From NCBI GenBank assembly GCA_013153495.1, contig JAADEH010000012.1:248001-312000 (forward strand): a stretch of DNA of 64,000 bases, in the 5' to 3' direction. Source of the stretch: Aquificota bacterium. GTDB lineage: Bacteria; Aquificota; Aquificia; Aquificales; Aquificaceae. Both the position numbers and the translations under genes were made by a program. Shown here one piece after another: positions 1 to 8,252 of the stretch; the first letter of the stretch is position 1; each line of letters begins with the position of its first letter. The notes beneath the pieces are model-generated. The model made no database searches. It saw nothing but the letters and a program-made list of their open reading frames with translations, and was not told where the DNA came from.

Positions 1-522
1 GAAAACCTGCCTCAAAAACCCTTCATAATAGCTCCGAACCATGCCAGCTACTTAGATGCCTTCGTGGTTGCCTCCGTCCTTCCGAAGGAGATAGCGAAGG
101 ATACCTACTTCCTCGGGGAGGAACTCTACTTCCGAAACCCCGTAAGCTCCTTTTTCGGAAGGCTTGCACACGTCATAACGGTCAACATAAACAGGAAGCT
201 AAAGGAGTCCCTTCAGAAGGTCGCTCAGGTGCTCAGAAAGAACAAGGTGGTTGTAATCTTCCCCGAAGGAGCGAGAACGAGAACGGGGGAGCTTATGGAG
301 TTCAAGAAGGGAGTTGCCATCCTGAGCAGGGAGCTTGGAGTTCCCATAGTCCCCACCGCTCTGATAGGAACCTACGAGACCTGGTCCATACACGACAAAT
401 TCCCCAGACCACACAAGATAAAGGTCATTTTCGGAAAACCCATCTATCCCGACGAAAAGTCCTACGAAGAACTAACGCAGGAATTGAAAGAAGTTGTAAG
501 TAACCTTATTTCTTCTTCTTAG
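1..522 (+). CDS. 1-acyl-sn-glycerol-3-phosphate acyltransferase (PlsC family), 5' truncated by window edge
   Basis: Frame 1 is open from base 1: ENLPQKPFIIAPNHASYLDAF contains the NHxSxxD acyltransferase motif; FPEGARTRTGE also present. Confidence 0.85.
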   Translation, partial: ENLPQKPFIIAPNHASYLDAFVVASVLPKEIAKDTYFLGEELYFRNPVSSFFGRLAHVITVNINRKLKESLQKVAQVLRKNKVVVIFPEGARTRTGELMEFKKGVAILSRELGVPIVPTALIGTYETWSIHDKFPRPHKIKVIFGKPIYPDEKSYEELTQELKEVVSNLISSS

Positions 523-567
523 CTACCTTCTTGCAACTGAAATTGAGACTGATTATATTATCTTGCG

Positions 568-1023
568 ATGAGTGTTGACCTTAGCGACATAAAGAGGGAG
601 TTTACGAAGTTCTTAAAGCGTAAGAACATGAAGGTTACCCAGAGCAGGTTAAACCTGATAGACCTGATAGCCAAATACGGCAAGCACTTTGAGGTGGAGG
701 AGCTTGTCAACTGGATAGCGACCCAGGGGGACAGGAGCGTGTCCCGTTCCACCATATACAGAACAATTAAACTCCTTCAGGAGTTCGGCGTAATAAAAGA
801 AGTCATAAAGCAGAACAACAGAACTATCTACGAGTTCGTCGCAGGAAAGGCTCACCACGACCACCTGGTGTGTATGGAGTGCGGGAAGATAATAGAGTTC
901 GTAAACGAAGACATAGAGAAACTTCAGGACGAAGTCTGCAAGGAATACGACTTTCAACCCACCCACCACAGGCTTGAGATATTCGGCGTGTGCTCCGAGT
1001 GCAGAAACTCTGATTTAACATAG
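568..1023 (+). CDS. Fur/PerR family transcriptional regulator
   Basis: HHDHLVCMECGKIIEF and CxxC pairs, Fur-type winged helix. Confidence 0.9.
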   Translation: MSVDLSDIKREFTKFLKRKNMKVTQSRLNLIDLIAKYGKHFEVEELVNWIATQGDRSVSRSTIYRTIKLLQEFGVIKEVIKQNNRTIYEFVAGKAHHDHLVCMECGKIIEFVNEDIEKLQDEVCKEYDFQPTHHRLEIFGVCSECRNSDLT

Positions 1024-1028
1024 TTTGT

Positions 1029-1421
1029 ATGCTATACACGAGGAGAGTGCAGTTCTACGACACGGACGCTCAGGGAGTAGTTCACCACTCCAACTACTTC
1101 CGATACTTCGAAGAGGCGAGGGGGGAATTCTTGAGAGAACTCGGTTTCCCCTACAGCAAGATGAGGGAGCTGGGATACGAGGTGGTGCTCTTGGAAGCCT
1201 GCGCAAACTTTAAAAAACCTCTTCTATACGACGAAGTCGTCTGTATAAACCTAAATTTAGAAAGCATGGACAGGTTTACCTTTACCTTCTCCTACCGTGT
1301 GGAGGTGGAAGGGGAACTTAGGGCTGAGGGCAAAACGAAGCACTGCGTAGTTAAAGAGGGGAAAATCGTCTCCATACCGCAGGAGATAAGGGAGAAGCTC
1401 GGAACGGAAAGGAAGGCATGA
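1029..1421 (+). CDS. YbgC/4-hydroxybenzoyl-CoA thioesterase family acyl-CoA thioesterase
   Basis: FYDTDAQGVVHHSNYFRYFEEAR hotdog thioesterase signature. Confidence 0.88.
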   Translation: MLYTRRVQFYDTDAQGVVHHSNYFRYFEEARGEFLRELGFPYSKMRELGYEVVLLEACANFKKPLLYDEVVCINLNLESMDRFTFTFSYRVEVEGELRAEGKTKHCVVKEGKIVSIPQEIREKLGTERKA

Positions 1422-2725
1422 TGGTAAAGTTTTTGAGCTTGCTTTTTCTGGAGGTGATAGTTATGGCAACAGCCTTAGCGCAGGAACTATACATAAGGGA
1501 CCTTCCCAACGGTGCAAAACTGATAGTAAAACCCCGTGAGGACACCTCTGCGGTTGCCATTCACGTGTGGTTCAGAGTCGGTTCCGTTTACGAGAAATAC
1601 GACGAGAAGGGAATGGCACACTTTTTGGAACACATGCTATTCAACGGCTCGGAAAAGTATCCCTACGGGGAGGCTGATGTGGTTATAGAGAGCTTGGGAG
1701 GGAACATAAATGCCGGGACTTCCAAGGACTTTACCTACTACCACGTGGAAATAGCGAGCCTATACTGGAGGGAAGCCCTGGACGTTTTATACCAGATAAC
1801 TATGAAGGCTCTTTTAGAGGAGGAGATGATAGAGAAGGAGAAGCCCATAGTTATAGAGGAGCTTAGGAGGGGGAAGGACAACCCTACCACCGTTCTCTGG
1901 GAAACCTTCGAAAAGACCGCTTACAAGGTATCTCCATACCGCTTTCCCGTGATAGGTTTTGAAAACACCATAAGAAACTTTACGAGGGAGATGCTTCTTA
2001 ACTTTTACAGGAGCTTTTACCAGCCCAGGAACATGGCTGTGGTTGTGGTGGGAAACGTTGACCCCAAAGAGGTGGAAGAGGAGGTTTTAAGGACCTTCGG
2101 TAGGGAAGAGGGAAGACCCGTTCCCAAGGTTCAGATACCCAACGAACCCGAGCAGATAGGAATTCGCTTCGAGAAGATTGAGGACCCGAGGATAGAAAAG
2201 GCTTACTGGATAATAGGCTGGTGGGCACCTTCCATAGGAAAAACCGACTACTACGGAATGGCGGTCTTTGACGAGATAATAGGGAGCGGTAGGACTTCCG
2301 TCTTTTACAGACAGCTCAAAGAAAAAGGTCTCGTGTATTCCTTCTTTACGGGAGACCTCGGAAGACCGAGGGACAACCTCTTCATAATAAGTGCCACCTT
2401 TGACCCCGAGCGCTACGAGGAGGTAAAGAAACGGGTCTTTGAGCTTTTAAGGGAAACCTACGAGAACCTCACAGAAGAGCAGGTAGAGGAGGCAAAGAGT
2501 AAGATAATCAATTCCAGAATATTCGAGGAAGAGAAGGTAGAAGGCGAAGCCTACGACATAGGTTACTCCTACACGGTAGTGAGAGACCTCGACTTTTACA
2601 GGTTCTTCGAGCACAACATAGGTAAGGTCAGGAAGGTCGAAGTCATGAGGTTCTTCGAAAGATACATTAAAGAAGACCGCTACGTGGAAGTTCTCATGGT
2701 TCCAAAAAAGGAGGGAAGCCGGTGA
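1418..2725 (+). CDS. M16 family zinc peptidase, exported, catalytic type
   Basis: HFLEH inverted zinc motif with downstream E; N-terminal signal-like sequence; overlaps upstream stop (ATGA). Confidence 0.88.
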   Translation: MMVKFLSLLFLEVIVMATALAQELYIRDLPNGAKLIVKPREDTSAVAIHVWFRVGSVYEKYDEKGMAHFLEHMLFNGSEKYPYGEADVVIESLGGNINAGTSKDFTYYHVEIASLYWREALDVLYQITMKALLEEEMIEKEKPIVIEELRRGKDNPTTVLWETFEKTAYKVSPYRFPVIGFENTIRNFTREMLLNFYRSFYQPRNMAVVVVGNVDPKEVEEEVLRTFGREEGRPVPKVQIPNEPEQIGIRFEKIEDPRIEKAYWIIGWWAPSIGKTDYYGMAVFDEIIGSGRTSVFYRQLKEKGLVYSFFTGDLGRPRDNLFIISATFDPERYEEVKKRVFELLRETYENLTEEQVEEAKSKIINSRIFEEEKVEGEAYDIGYSYTVVRDLDFYRFFEHNIGKVRKVEVMRFFERYIKEDRYVEVLMVPKKEGSR

Positions 2726-2862
2726 AATTGATAGCGCTTCTTTGCACACTTTCCATCTTCTTAGGAGGCTGTTCCTTCATGGTGGGAGCGGCGGCAGGCG
2801 GTGCGGCGGGATACTATGTAGGCAAAGAGGGATACAAAGTTAAGGTGGAAAAAGAAAAGTAA
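2722..2862 (+). CDS. Small glycine-zipper lipoprotein (46 aa)
   Basis: GTG start; MKLIALLCTLSIFLGGCSFMVGAAAGGAAGYYVGKEGYKVKVEKEK; lipobox LGGC; overlaps upstream stop. Not in the supplied ORF track. Confidence 0.72.
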   Translation: MKLIALLCTLSIFLGGCSFMVGAAAGGAAGYYVGKEGYKVKVEKEK

Positions 2863-2872
2863 AATAATTCTC

Positions 2873-3031
2873 ATGAGGAAGCTGATTTTAAGCCTGCTGT
2901 TGGGAAGCTCGCTTCTCTTGAGTTCCTGTGCTGAGCTTGCCCTTTTGACCGCAGGGGCGGTAGCGGGAGGAGCAGCGGGTTATTATGCGGGTAAAGAAGG
3001 ATACAAGGTGAAGGTAGAGAAGGAGGACTGA
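2873..3031 (+). CDS. Small glycine-zipper lipoprotein (52 aa), paralogue of previous
   Basis: MRKLILSLLLGSSLLLSSCAELALLTAGAVAGGAAGYYAGKEGYKVKVEKED; lipobox LSSC; near-identical C-terminal 20 aa to previous ORF. Not in the supplied ORF track. Confidence 0.75.
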   Translation: MRKLILSLLLGSSLLLSSCAELALLTAGAVAGGAAGYYAGKEGYKVKVEKED

Positions 3032-3041
3032 GCAAAAAATC

Positions 3042-4301
3042 ATGAGACTCCTAAAACTCCTCTTAGTTATGCTCATAAGTATGTCCTTCGGAGGTTCTGT
3101 GGTGGAAAAGACGCTCCCCAACGGAGTTAAGCTAATAGTGAAGGAGACCAAAGGGAAAGGAATAGTCTCTGCGGTGGTATTCTTCAGAGGCGGTCAAAAC
3201 GGAGAAAAACTCCCCGGAGAGACCCATCTCCTGTTTACCCTATTGCTCAAAGGGAGCAAGAACTTCCCCACCTCTTACGAAGTCTCTCTACCCTTCGAAA
3301 AATTCGGGGGATACATATACTCCTCTTCGGGAAACGATTTCTCAGAGATAGGCTTCTCAACAAAAGCGGAAGGACTTGAGACAGCCCTAAAAGTTATAAA
3401 GGACATAATCCAAAACCCTCTCCTGAGAGAGGAGGACATAGAAAGGGAGAAGAACAACACCATAGTCGCCATACGCTCGAAGAGGGAAAGGGGTATGGAG
3501 CTTGCTATGGAGCACCTCAGAAAGCTCACCTACGGAGGAACGCCCTACGAAACCTCACCCTTGGGAACAGAAGAAAGCGTTCTTAAGATTTCTAAAAAGG
3601 ACCTGCTTCGCAGGTTAGAGGAACTAAAGAAGGGAAAGAACCTCGTAGTAGCCCTCGTGGGAGACATTCCCACGGACCAAGCCCTGACCCTATTGGAAGA
3701 AACCTTTTCGGACACACCCGAAGGGGAGCTTAAAATCCGTGGAGACCTCAAGCCTATTCAGGAAGACAAAGTAGTCCGGGTAAAGAGGGAAGGAACGCAG
3801 GCAACCATACTCTGCGCATTCAACGCTCCGTCCAAGGACTCGGAGGATTACTTCACCTTCAAGGTTCTCGCAAGCGCCCTCGGAGACGGCATGACCTCAA
3901 AACTCTTTCAGGAACTCAGAGAGAAGAGAGGCTACGCCTACGCCACCTACGCCTTCTATCCCACACGGCTGTGGTCTCCGAGACTCTTTGCCTACATAGG
4001 CACCTCTCCCGAGAAAAAAGAGAATGCACTAAAGGACATGGTCTCCCTAATAAAGAACCCCGAGCTTACGGAAAAGGACATAGAGCTTGCAAAAAACAAG
4101 ATAGTGGGAGACTTTTTGCTGGACCACCAGACGAGGCTCCGCCAGGCGTGGTATTTAGGATTTTACGAGGTTATGGGACTTGGCTGGGAAATGGACAATC
4201 TCTTTCCTGAGAAGATAAAGGAAGTTGAACTCCCTCGGGTCGAAGAAGCGGTAAAAAAATACATAGACAAATATCACTGCGTAGTGGTAGAGCCGGATTA
4301 A
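3042..4301 (+). CDS. M16 family peptidase-like protein, exported, lacking HxxEH (probable non-catalytic subunit)
   Basis: M16-like fold sequence (LREKRGYAYATYAFY); expected zinc motif position reads ETHLLFTLLLKGS. Confidence 0.82.
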   Translation: MRLLKLLLVMLISMSFGGSVVEKTLPNGVKLIVKETKGKGIVSAVVFFRGGQNGEKLPGETHLLFTLLLKGSKNFPTSYEVSLPFEKFGGYIYSSSGNDFSEIGFSTKAEGLETALKVIKDIIQNPLLREEDIEREKNNTIVAIRSKRERGMELAMEHLRKLTYGGTPYETSPLGTEESVLKISKKDLLRRLEELKKGKNLVVALVGDIPTDQALTLLEETFSDTPEGELKIRGDLKPIQEDKVVRVKREGTQATILCAFNAPSKDSEDYFTFKVLASALGDGMTSKLFQELREKRGYAYATYAFYPTRLWSPRLFAYIGTSPEKKENALKDMVSLIKNPELTEKDIELAKNKIVGDFLLDHQTRLRQAWYLGFYEVMGLGWEMDNLFPEKIKEVELPRVEEAVKKYIDKYHCVVVEPD

Positions 4302-4312
4302 AATAAAATCCC

Positions 4313-4843
4313 ATGGAGGCGATAATAGGAGTCCTCACCATATCCGATAGAGCCAGCAGGGGAGAATACGAGGATATAAGCGGAAAGGCGATAATAGAGT
4401 ATCTCAGAGAGGTGATAAAAACACCCTTTAAGGTGGAATACAGAGTCATACCTGACGAGAGAGACCTCATAGAAAAAACCCTAAAAGAGCTTGCGGACCA
4501 GGTGGGGTGCAGTCTCATACTCACCACCGGCGGAACGGGTCCAGCCCCGAGGGACGTAACCCCAGAAGCCACCGAGGCAGTTTGTGAAAAAATCCTTCCC
4601 GGTTTCGGAGAGCTTATGAGGAAGGTCTCCTTAGAGCAGGTCCCCACAGCTATCCTTTCGAGACAAACCGCAGGCATAAGGGGAAGCTGTCTTATAGTCA
4701 ACCTGCCCGGAAAACCTCAATCCATAAGGCTCTGTCTGAATGCGGTATTCCCCGCAATTCCATACTGCATAGACCTCATAGGAGGAGCTTACATAGACAC
4801 TTACGAGGATAAGGTAAAGGCTTTCAGACCCGGTCAGAAATAA
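4313..4843 (+). CDS. mog: Molybdopterin adenylyltransferase / MoaB-Mog family
   Basis: IIGVLTISDRASRGEYEDISG and TTGGTGPAPRDVTPEAT. Confidence 0.88.
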   Translation: MEAIIGVLTISDRASRGEYEDISGKAIIEYLREVIKTPFKVEYRVIPDERDLIEKTLKELADQVGCSLILTTGGTGPAPRDVTPEATEAVCEKILPGFGELMRKVSLEQVPTAILSRQTAGIRGSCLIVNLPGKPQSIRLCLNAVFPAIPYCIDLIGGAYIDTYEDKVKAFRPGQK

Positions 4844-5148
4844 CCGAACTCACCGCTCAGGTCTTCGTTTACTCTAATCCACTTTGGGTAAAACCTTTCG
4901 GGTTCTTTTACCGGAAATTCAAACTCTTTAAAGCCATTTCCGCAGAACTTGGAACCTATAACCTTAAAAACCACGCACACTCTCACTCCATCTACATCGA
5001 GCAAAATGCCTTCGGGAGGTCGGTCTTCCACCTTCGCTTCAAACCTCTTAGCTATCAAACAGCTGAACTTTAAGGTCGGATACAAAACCAGAACTTTCCC
5101 TGAGTTTTTGAGCTTTCCCTTCAGTTGCTCATCTAAATAAACTCTCAC
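4834..5148 (-). CDS. Hypothetical protein
   Basis: 104 aa ORF filling the mog-tpiA gap; 10-nt convergent overlap with mog. Confidence 0.6.
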   Translation of the reverse strand: MRVYLDEQLKGKLKNSGKVLVLYPTLKFSCLIAKRFEAKVEDRPPEGILLDVDGVRVCVVFKVIGSKFCGNGFKEFEFPVKEPERFYPKWIRVNEDLSGEFGYF

Positions 5149-5188
5149 CGCTCACCCCCGTCCTCTTAATTTAGTAAAATTCATTTCC

Positions 5189-5929
5189 ATGAGACTGATT
5201 GCCGCAAACTGGAAGATGCACAAAACCGTGTCCGAAACCCAGGACTACATAAAGAGGTTCCTCAAGTTCGTCGAGCACCCCGAAAGCAGGGAAATACTCT
5301 TGTGTCCACCTTTTACATCCCTGTATGTTGCAGGTCAGCTGTTGGAAGGTAGCGGTGTCAAGCTCGGTGCCCAGAACTGCCACTACGAAAAACAGGGAGC
5401 CTTTACGGGAGAAGTATCCATACCCATGCTGAAGGAGTTAGGATGCGAATACGTAATAGTGGGGCATTCCGAAAGGAGACACATTTTCGGTGAAAGCGAC
5501 GAGCTTATAAACAAAAAGGTGGTAGCCTGCTTAGAGGAAGGTATAAGACCCATACTCTGTGTCGGTGAAAAGCTCGAGGATAGGGAAGCGGGGATGACCT
5601 TCAAGGTGGTGGAGGCTCAGGTAAGGCTTGCCCTCTCAGGGGTGGAAGAACATACCGACAGCATAGACATAGCCTACGAGCCTGTTTGGGCTATAGGGAC
5701 CGGGGTTCCTGCCACACCGGAAGATGCAGTGGCAGTTCACAGGTTCATCAAAGAGGTTCTCAAGGACATAAACCCGAAAGCAAGAGGCAAAACGAGGATA
5801 CTTTACGGTGGAAGCGTAAAGCCCCACAACGCACCGGAATTTATGAAACATTCGGAAATAGAGGGTCTTCTGGTAGGGGGTGCCAGCTTAGACCCTGAAG
5901 CCTTTGCCCAAATCGTATATTCTTTTTAG
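5189..5929 (+). CDS. tpiA: Triosephosphate isomerase
   Basis: AANWKMHK, VIVGHSERR, AYEPVWAIGTG, ILYGGSVKP. Confidence 0.98.
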   Translation: MRLIAANWKMHKTVSETQDYIKRFLKFVEHPESREILLCPPFTSLYVAGQLLEGSGVKLGAQNCHYEKQGAFTGEVSIPMLKELGCEYVIVGHSERRHIFGESDELINKKVVACLEEGIRPILCVGEKLEDREAGMTFKVVEAQVRLALSGVEEHTDSIDIAYEPVWAIGTGVPATPEDAVAVHRFIKEVLKDINPKARGKTRILYGGSVKPHNAPEFMKHSEIEGLLVGGASLDPEAFAQIVYSF

Positions 5930-6958
5930 CAGGTAAATCCCAAGTAAAAGGAAGCCTGCAAGAGCGTAATTGGCAGGCATACCCGCTTTCTCCGCAAGGA
6001 GCTTGGGACTTATTATCACGAGCCAGCCTACAAGCAGGTGAAGAAAAAAGGAGAGCATACCTACCCTGAGACTCCTGTATTTGAACAGATGATTGAGCAG
6101 GGGGATTAAAACTATCAAAGGCAAGAAGGACATACCCGCTCTATACATAACCTCCGACAAATACCTGTCCGTATCGAAACCGAGCTTTGAACCTTTCAGG
6201 TAGAGATTGAGTAGGGAGGAAGTGCTCACGTGAGCTATCTTTTCAGCAAACAAACTTACCTCGGAGAGGTCTATTTCAACCTCAAGGGAAAACTCCTTCA
6301 GGTTTTTCTCAAAGTATCCCCTGTGAAAGTCGTAAGCGCTCCCCTCATCTATCTCAATTTTTCTGCCTTTCCACCAACCGCTCCTGCCCTCTATTATCTC
6401 TCCCACGCCGGAGTTAAAGACCTTCAGAAGGAAGAAATCCGCAAACCTACCGCTTACCACATCGAGACTTCCCACATAGACGTAATACTTGTCCCGACCG
6501 CTTTTCTTTACGAACCAGAGCCTTTCCACTATCCTACCTATCTCCTGTTTTTTCTTAAAGGTCTTCTCGATATACCAGATTTTTTTGAAAAGCTGAGGTA
6601 TAAAGCTCTCGTTCAAAGCCAGCAATGTCCCCGAAAGGAACAGGGTAAAGAACAGAACCGAAAGGGAAAACCTCAAGGGTGATACTCCGAAGCTCTGGAC
6701 CGTCAGGTCCATCTTTTTGGAGAGGATACGCCTCATAAATATGAGCAGGGAGATGTTAACCAGCAAGGAGGAGAGTATGTAAAAACCGATGGGTATCAGG
6801 TATAGGAGATAGCTTACACCTACCTTCAGGTTCTTATCCTTAAAGCCAAGCAGGAAATCGGTAAGGCTGTATAGAGCTACAAGCCCCACCGAAACGAGGG
6901 AAACGGTGAAAAAAATCTTCAGATAGTTTATGAGCAGGTATCTGTCGAAAAGGTTCAT
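5888..6958 (-). CDS. LptF/LptG family permease (YjgP/YjgQ)
   Basis: MNLFDRYLLINYLKIFFTVSLV N-terminus and TM pattern typical of YjgP/YjgQ. Confidence 0.85.
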   Translation of the reverse strand: MNLFDRYLLINYLKIFFTVSLVSVGLVALYSLTDFLLGFKDKNLKVGVSYLLYLIPIGFYILSSLLVNISLLIFMRRILSKKMDLTVQSFGVSPLRFSLSVLFFTLFLSGTLLALNESFIPQLFKKIWYIEKTFKKKQEIGRIVERLWFVKKSGRDKYYVYVGSLDVVSGRFADFFLLKVFNSGVGEIIEGRSGWWKGRKIEIDEGSAYDFHRGYFEKNLKEFSLEVEIDLSEVSLFAEKIAHVSTSSLLNLYLKGSKLGFDTDRYLSEVMYRAGMSFLPLIVLIPLLNHLFKYRSLRVGMLSFFLHLLVGWLVIISPKLLAEKAGMPANYALAGFLLLGIYLLKRIYDLGKGFRV

Positions 6959-6981
6959 GTGGTATATAATTTTAAAACTCA

Positions 6982-7073
<92 letters not shown>

Positions 7074-7089
7074 CAAAGGAGGAAAAATC

Positions 7090-7737
7090 ATGAACCTTAC
7101 CATATATCTGATTACCGACGATAAATACTTCAAAGGCAGAGACCTTTTTGAAACCATAGAAAAAGCTCTTCAGGGAGGCGTTACTGCGGTTCAGTATCGC
7201 TTTAAGAACAAAAACACACGGGAAATGTATGAGGAACTCGTAAAGCTGAGGGAGCTCACGAAAAAATACGGTGCGGACCTCGTGGTAAACGACAGGGTGG
7301 ATTTGGCTCTTGCGGTTGAAGCTGATGGTGTTCACGTAGGAAAAGAGGACTTACCGCCGGAGGCGGTCAGGAAGGCTGTCGGGGACAAGCTTTACATAGG
7401 CTATACCGCAAACAGTTTGGAAGAAGTTAAAAAGGCTCAGGAACTTCCCATAGACTACATAGGTTTCGGTTCCATATATCCCACCTCTACAAAAGAAAAC
7501 TATAAACTCGTCGGTGTGGAAGCGCTCAGGGAAGCGGTTAAGCTTTCCAAAAAGCCCATAGTTTGCATAGGTGGGATTATGCCATACAGGGTTGCAGAGG
7601 TCGTAAAAGCTGGGTGCAGGAACTTAGCTATATCAGCCGGGATACTTGGTTTCGAGGACGTTCAAAAAGCTGCCCAGGAAATCCAGAGAGCTTACAAGGA
7701 AACGATGAGACAGCTCATGCTTCTGGGTCAGGTGTGA
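7090..7737 (+). CDS. thiE: Thiamine-phosphate synthase
   Basis: YLITDDKYF, VNDRVDLALAVEADGVHVGKEDL, IGFGSIYPTSTKE, IGGI. Confidence 0.95.
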   Translation: MNLTIYLITDDKYFKGRDLFETIEKALQGGVTAVQYRFKNKNTREMYEELVKLRELTKKYGADLVVNDRVDLALAVEADGVHVGKEDLPPEAVRKAVGDKLYIGYTANSLEEVKKAQELPIDYIGFGSIYPTSTKENYKLVGVEALREAVKLSKKPIVCIGGIMPYRVAEVVKAGCRNLAISAGILGFEDVQKAAQEIQRAYKETMRQLMLLGQV

Positions 7738-7750
7738 GAGGGGTTAAGCT

Positions 7751-8221
7751 ATGGCTTTGAATGTGGGAAATTTAGCACCGGAGTTTTCCCTTCCCGTATG
7801 CGGTGGAGAGTCGGGAGGTTCTGAGGATTACAAGCTCGTGGTTTTCTATAAGGTAACCTGTCCTACCTGTAAGCTTACGCTCCCCTTCGTGGAAAAACTC
7901 TTCAAAAGCTACGGTGAAAGGATAGAGTTCGTGGGAGTGTCTCAGGATAACTGTTCGGATACGCTCAGGTTCTCCGAAGAATACGGACTTACCTTCCTGC
8001 AGGTCAGCGACGCACCGGATTACGAGGTGTCCGTCAAGTTCGACATTCAGGTAGTCCCTACCGTATATCTCGTAAATCCCGAAGGAAAGATAGAGTTCGT
8101 GGAGGAGGGTTTTGTAAAAGACTCTATGGAAAGGCTCAACTCTCTGATGTCGAAAATAACCGGTCTTCCGGAAAATCCGCTATTCGAAGATGTCAGCGTT
8201 CCGGCTTTCAAAGCAGGCTGA
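7751..8221 (+). CDS. TlpA-like/peroxiredoxin-like thioredoxin-fold protein
   Basis: APEFSLP, FYKVTCPTCKLTLP (CPTC), VVPTVYLVNPEGKI. Confidence 0.85.
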   Translation: MALNVGNLAPEFSLPVCGGESGGSEDYKLVVFYKVTCPTCKLTLPFVEKLFKSYGERIEFVGVSQDNCSDTLRFSEEYGLTFLQVSDAPDYEVSVKFDIQVVPTVYLVNPEGKIEFVEEGFVKDSMERLNSLMSKITGLPENPLFEDVSVPAFKAG

Positions 8222-8233
8222 GGTTCCAAGAGC

Positions 8234-8252
8234 AGGCGTTAGTTTAACGCCT
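8234..8252. terminator. Hairpin between convergent genes (AGGCGTT-agttt-AACGCCT)
   Basis: Perfect 7-bp stem, 5-nt loop, located at the convergent 3' ends of the TlpA-like gene and recG; no strong T run. Confidence 0.5.

Noticed and set aside
4171-4701. 176-aa minus-strand ORF
   Set aside because: Antisense to mog and the M16 gene; both have strong family matches.
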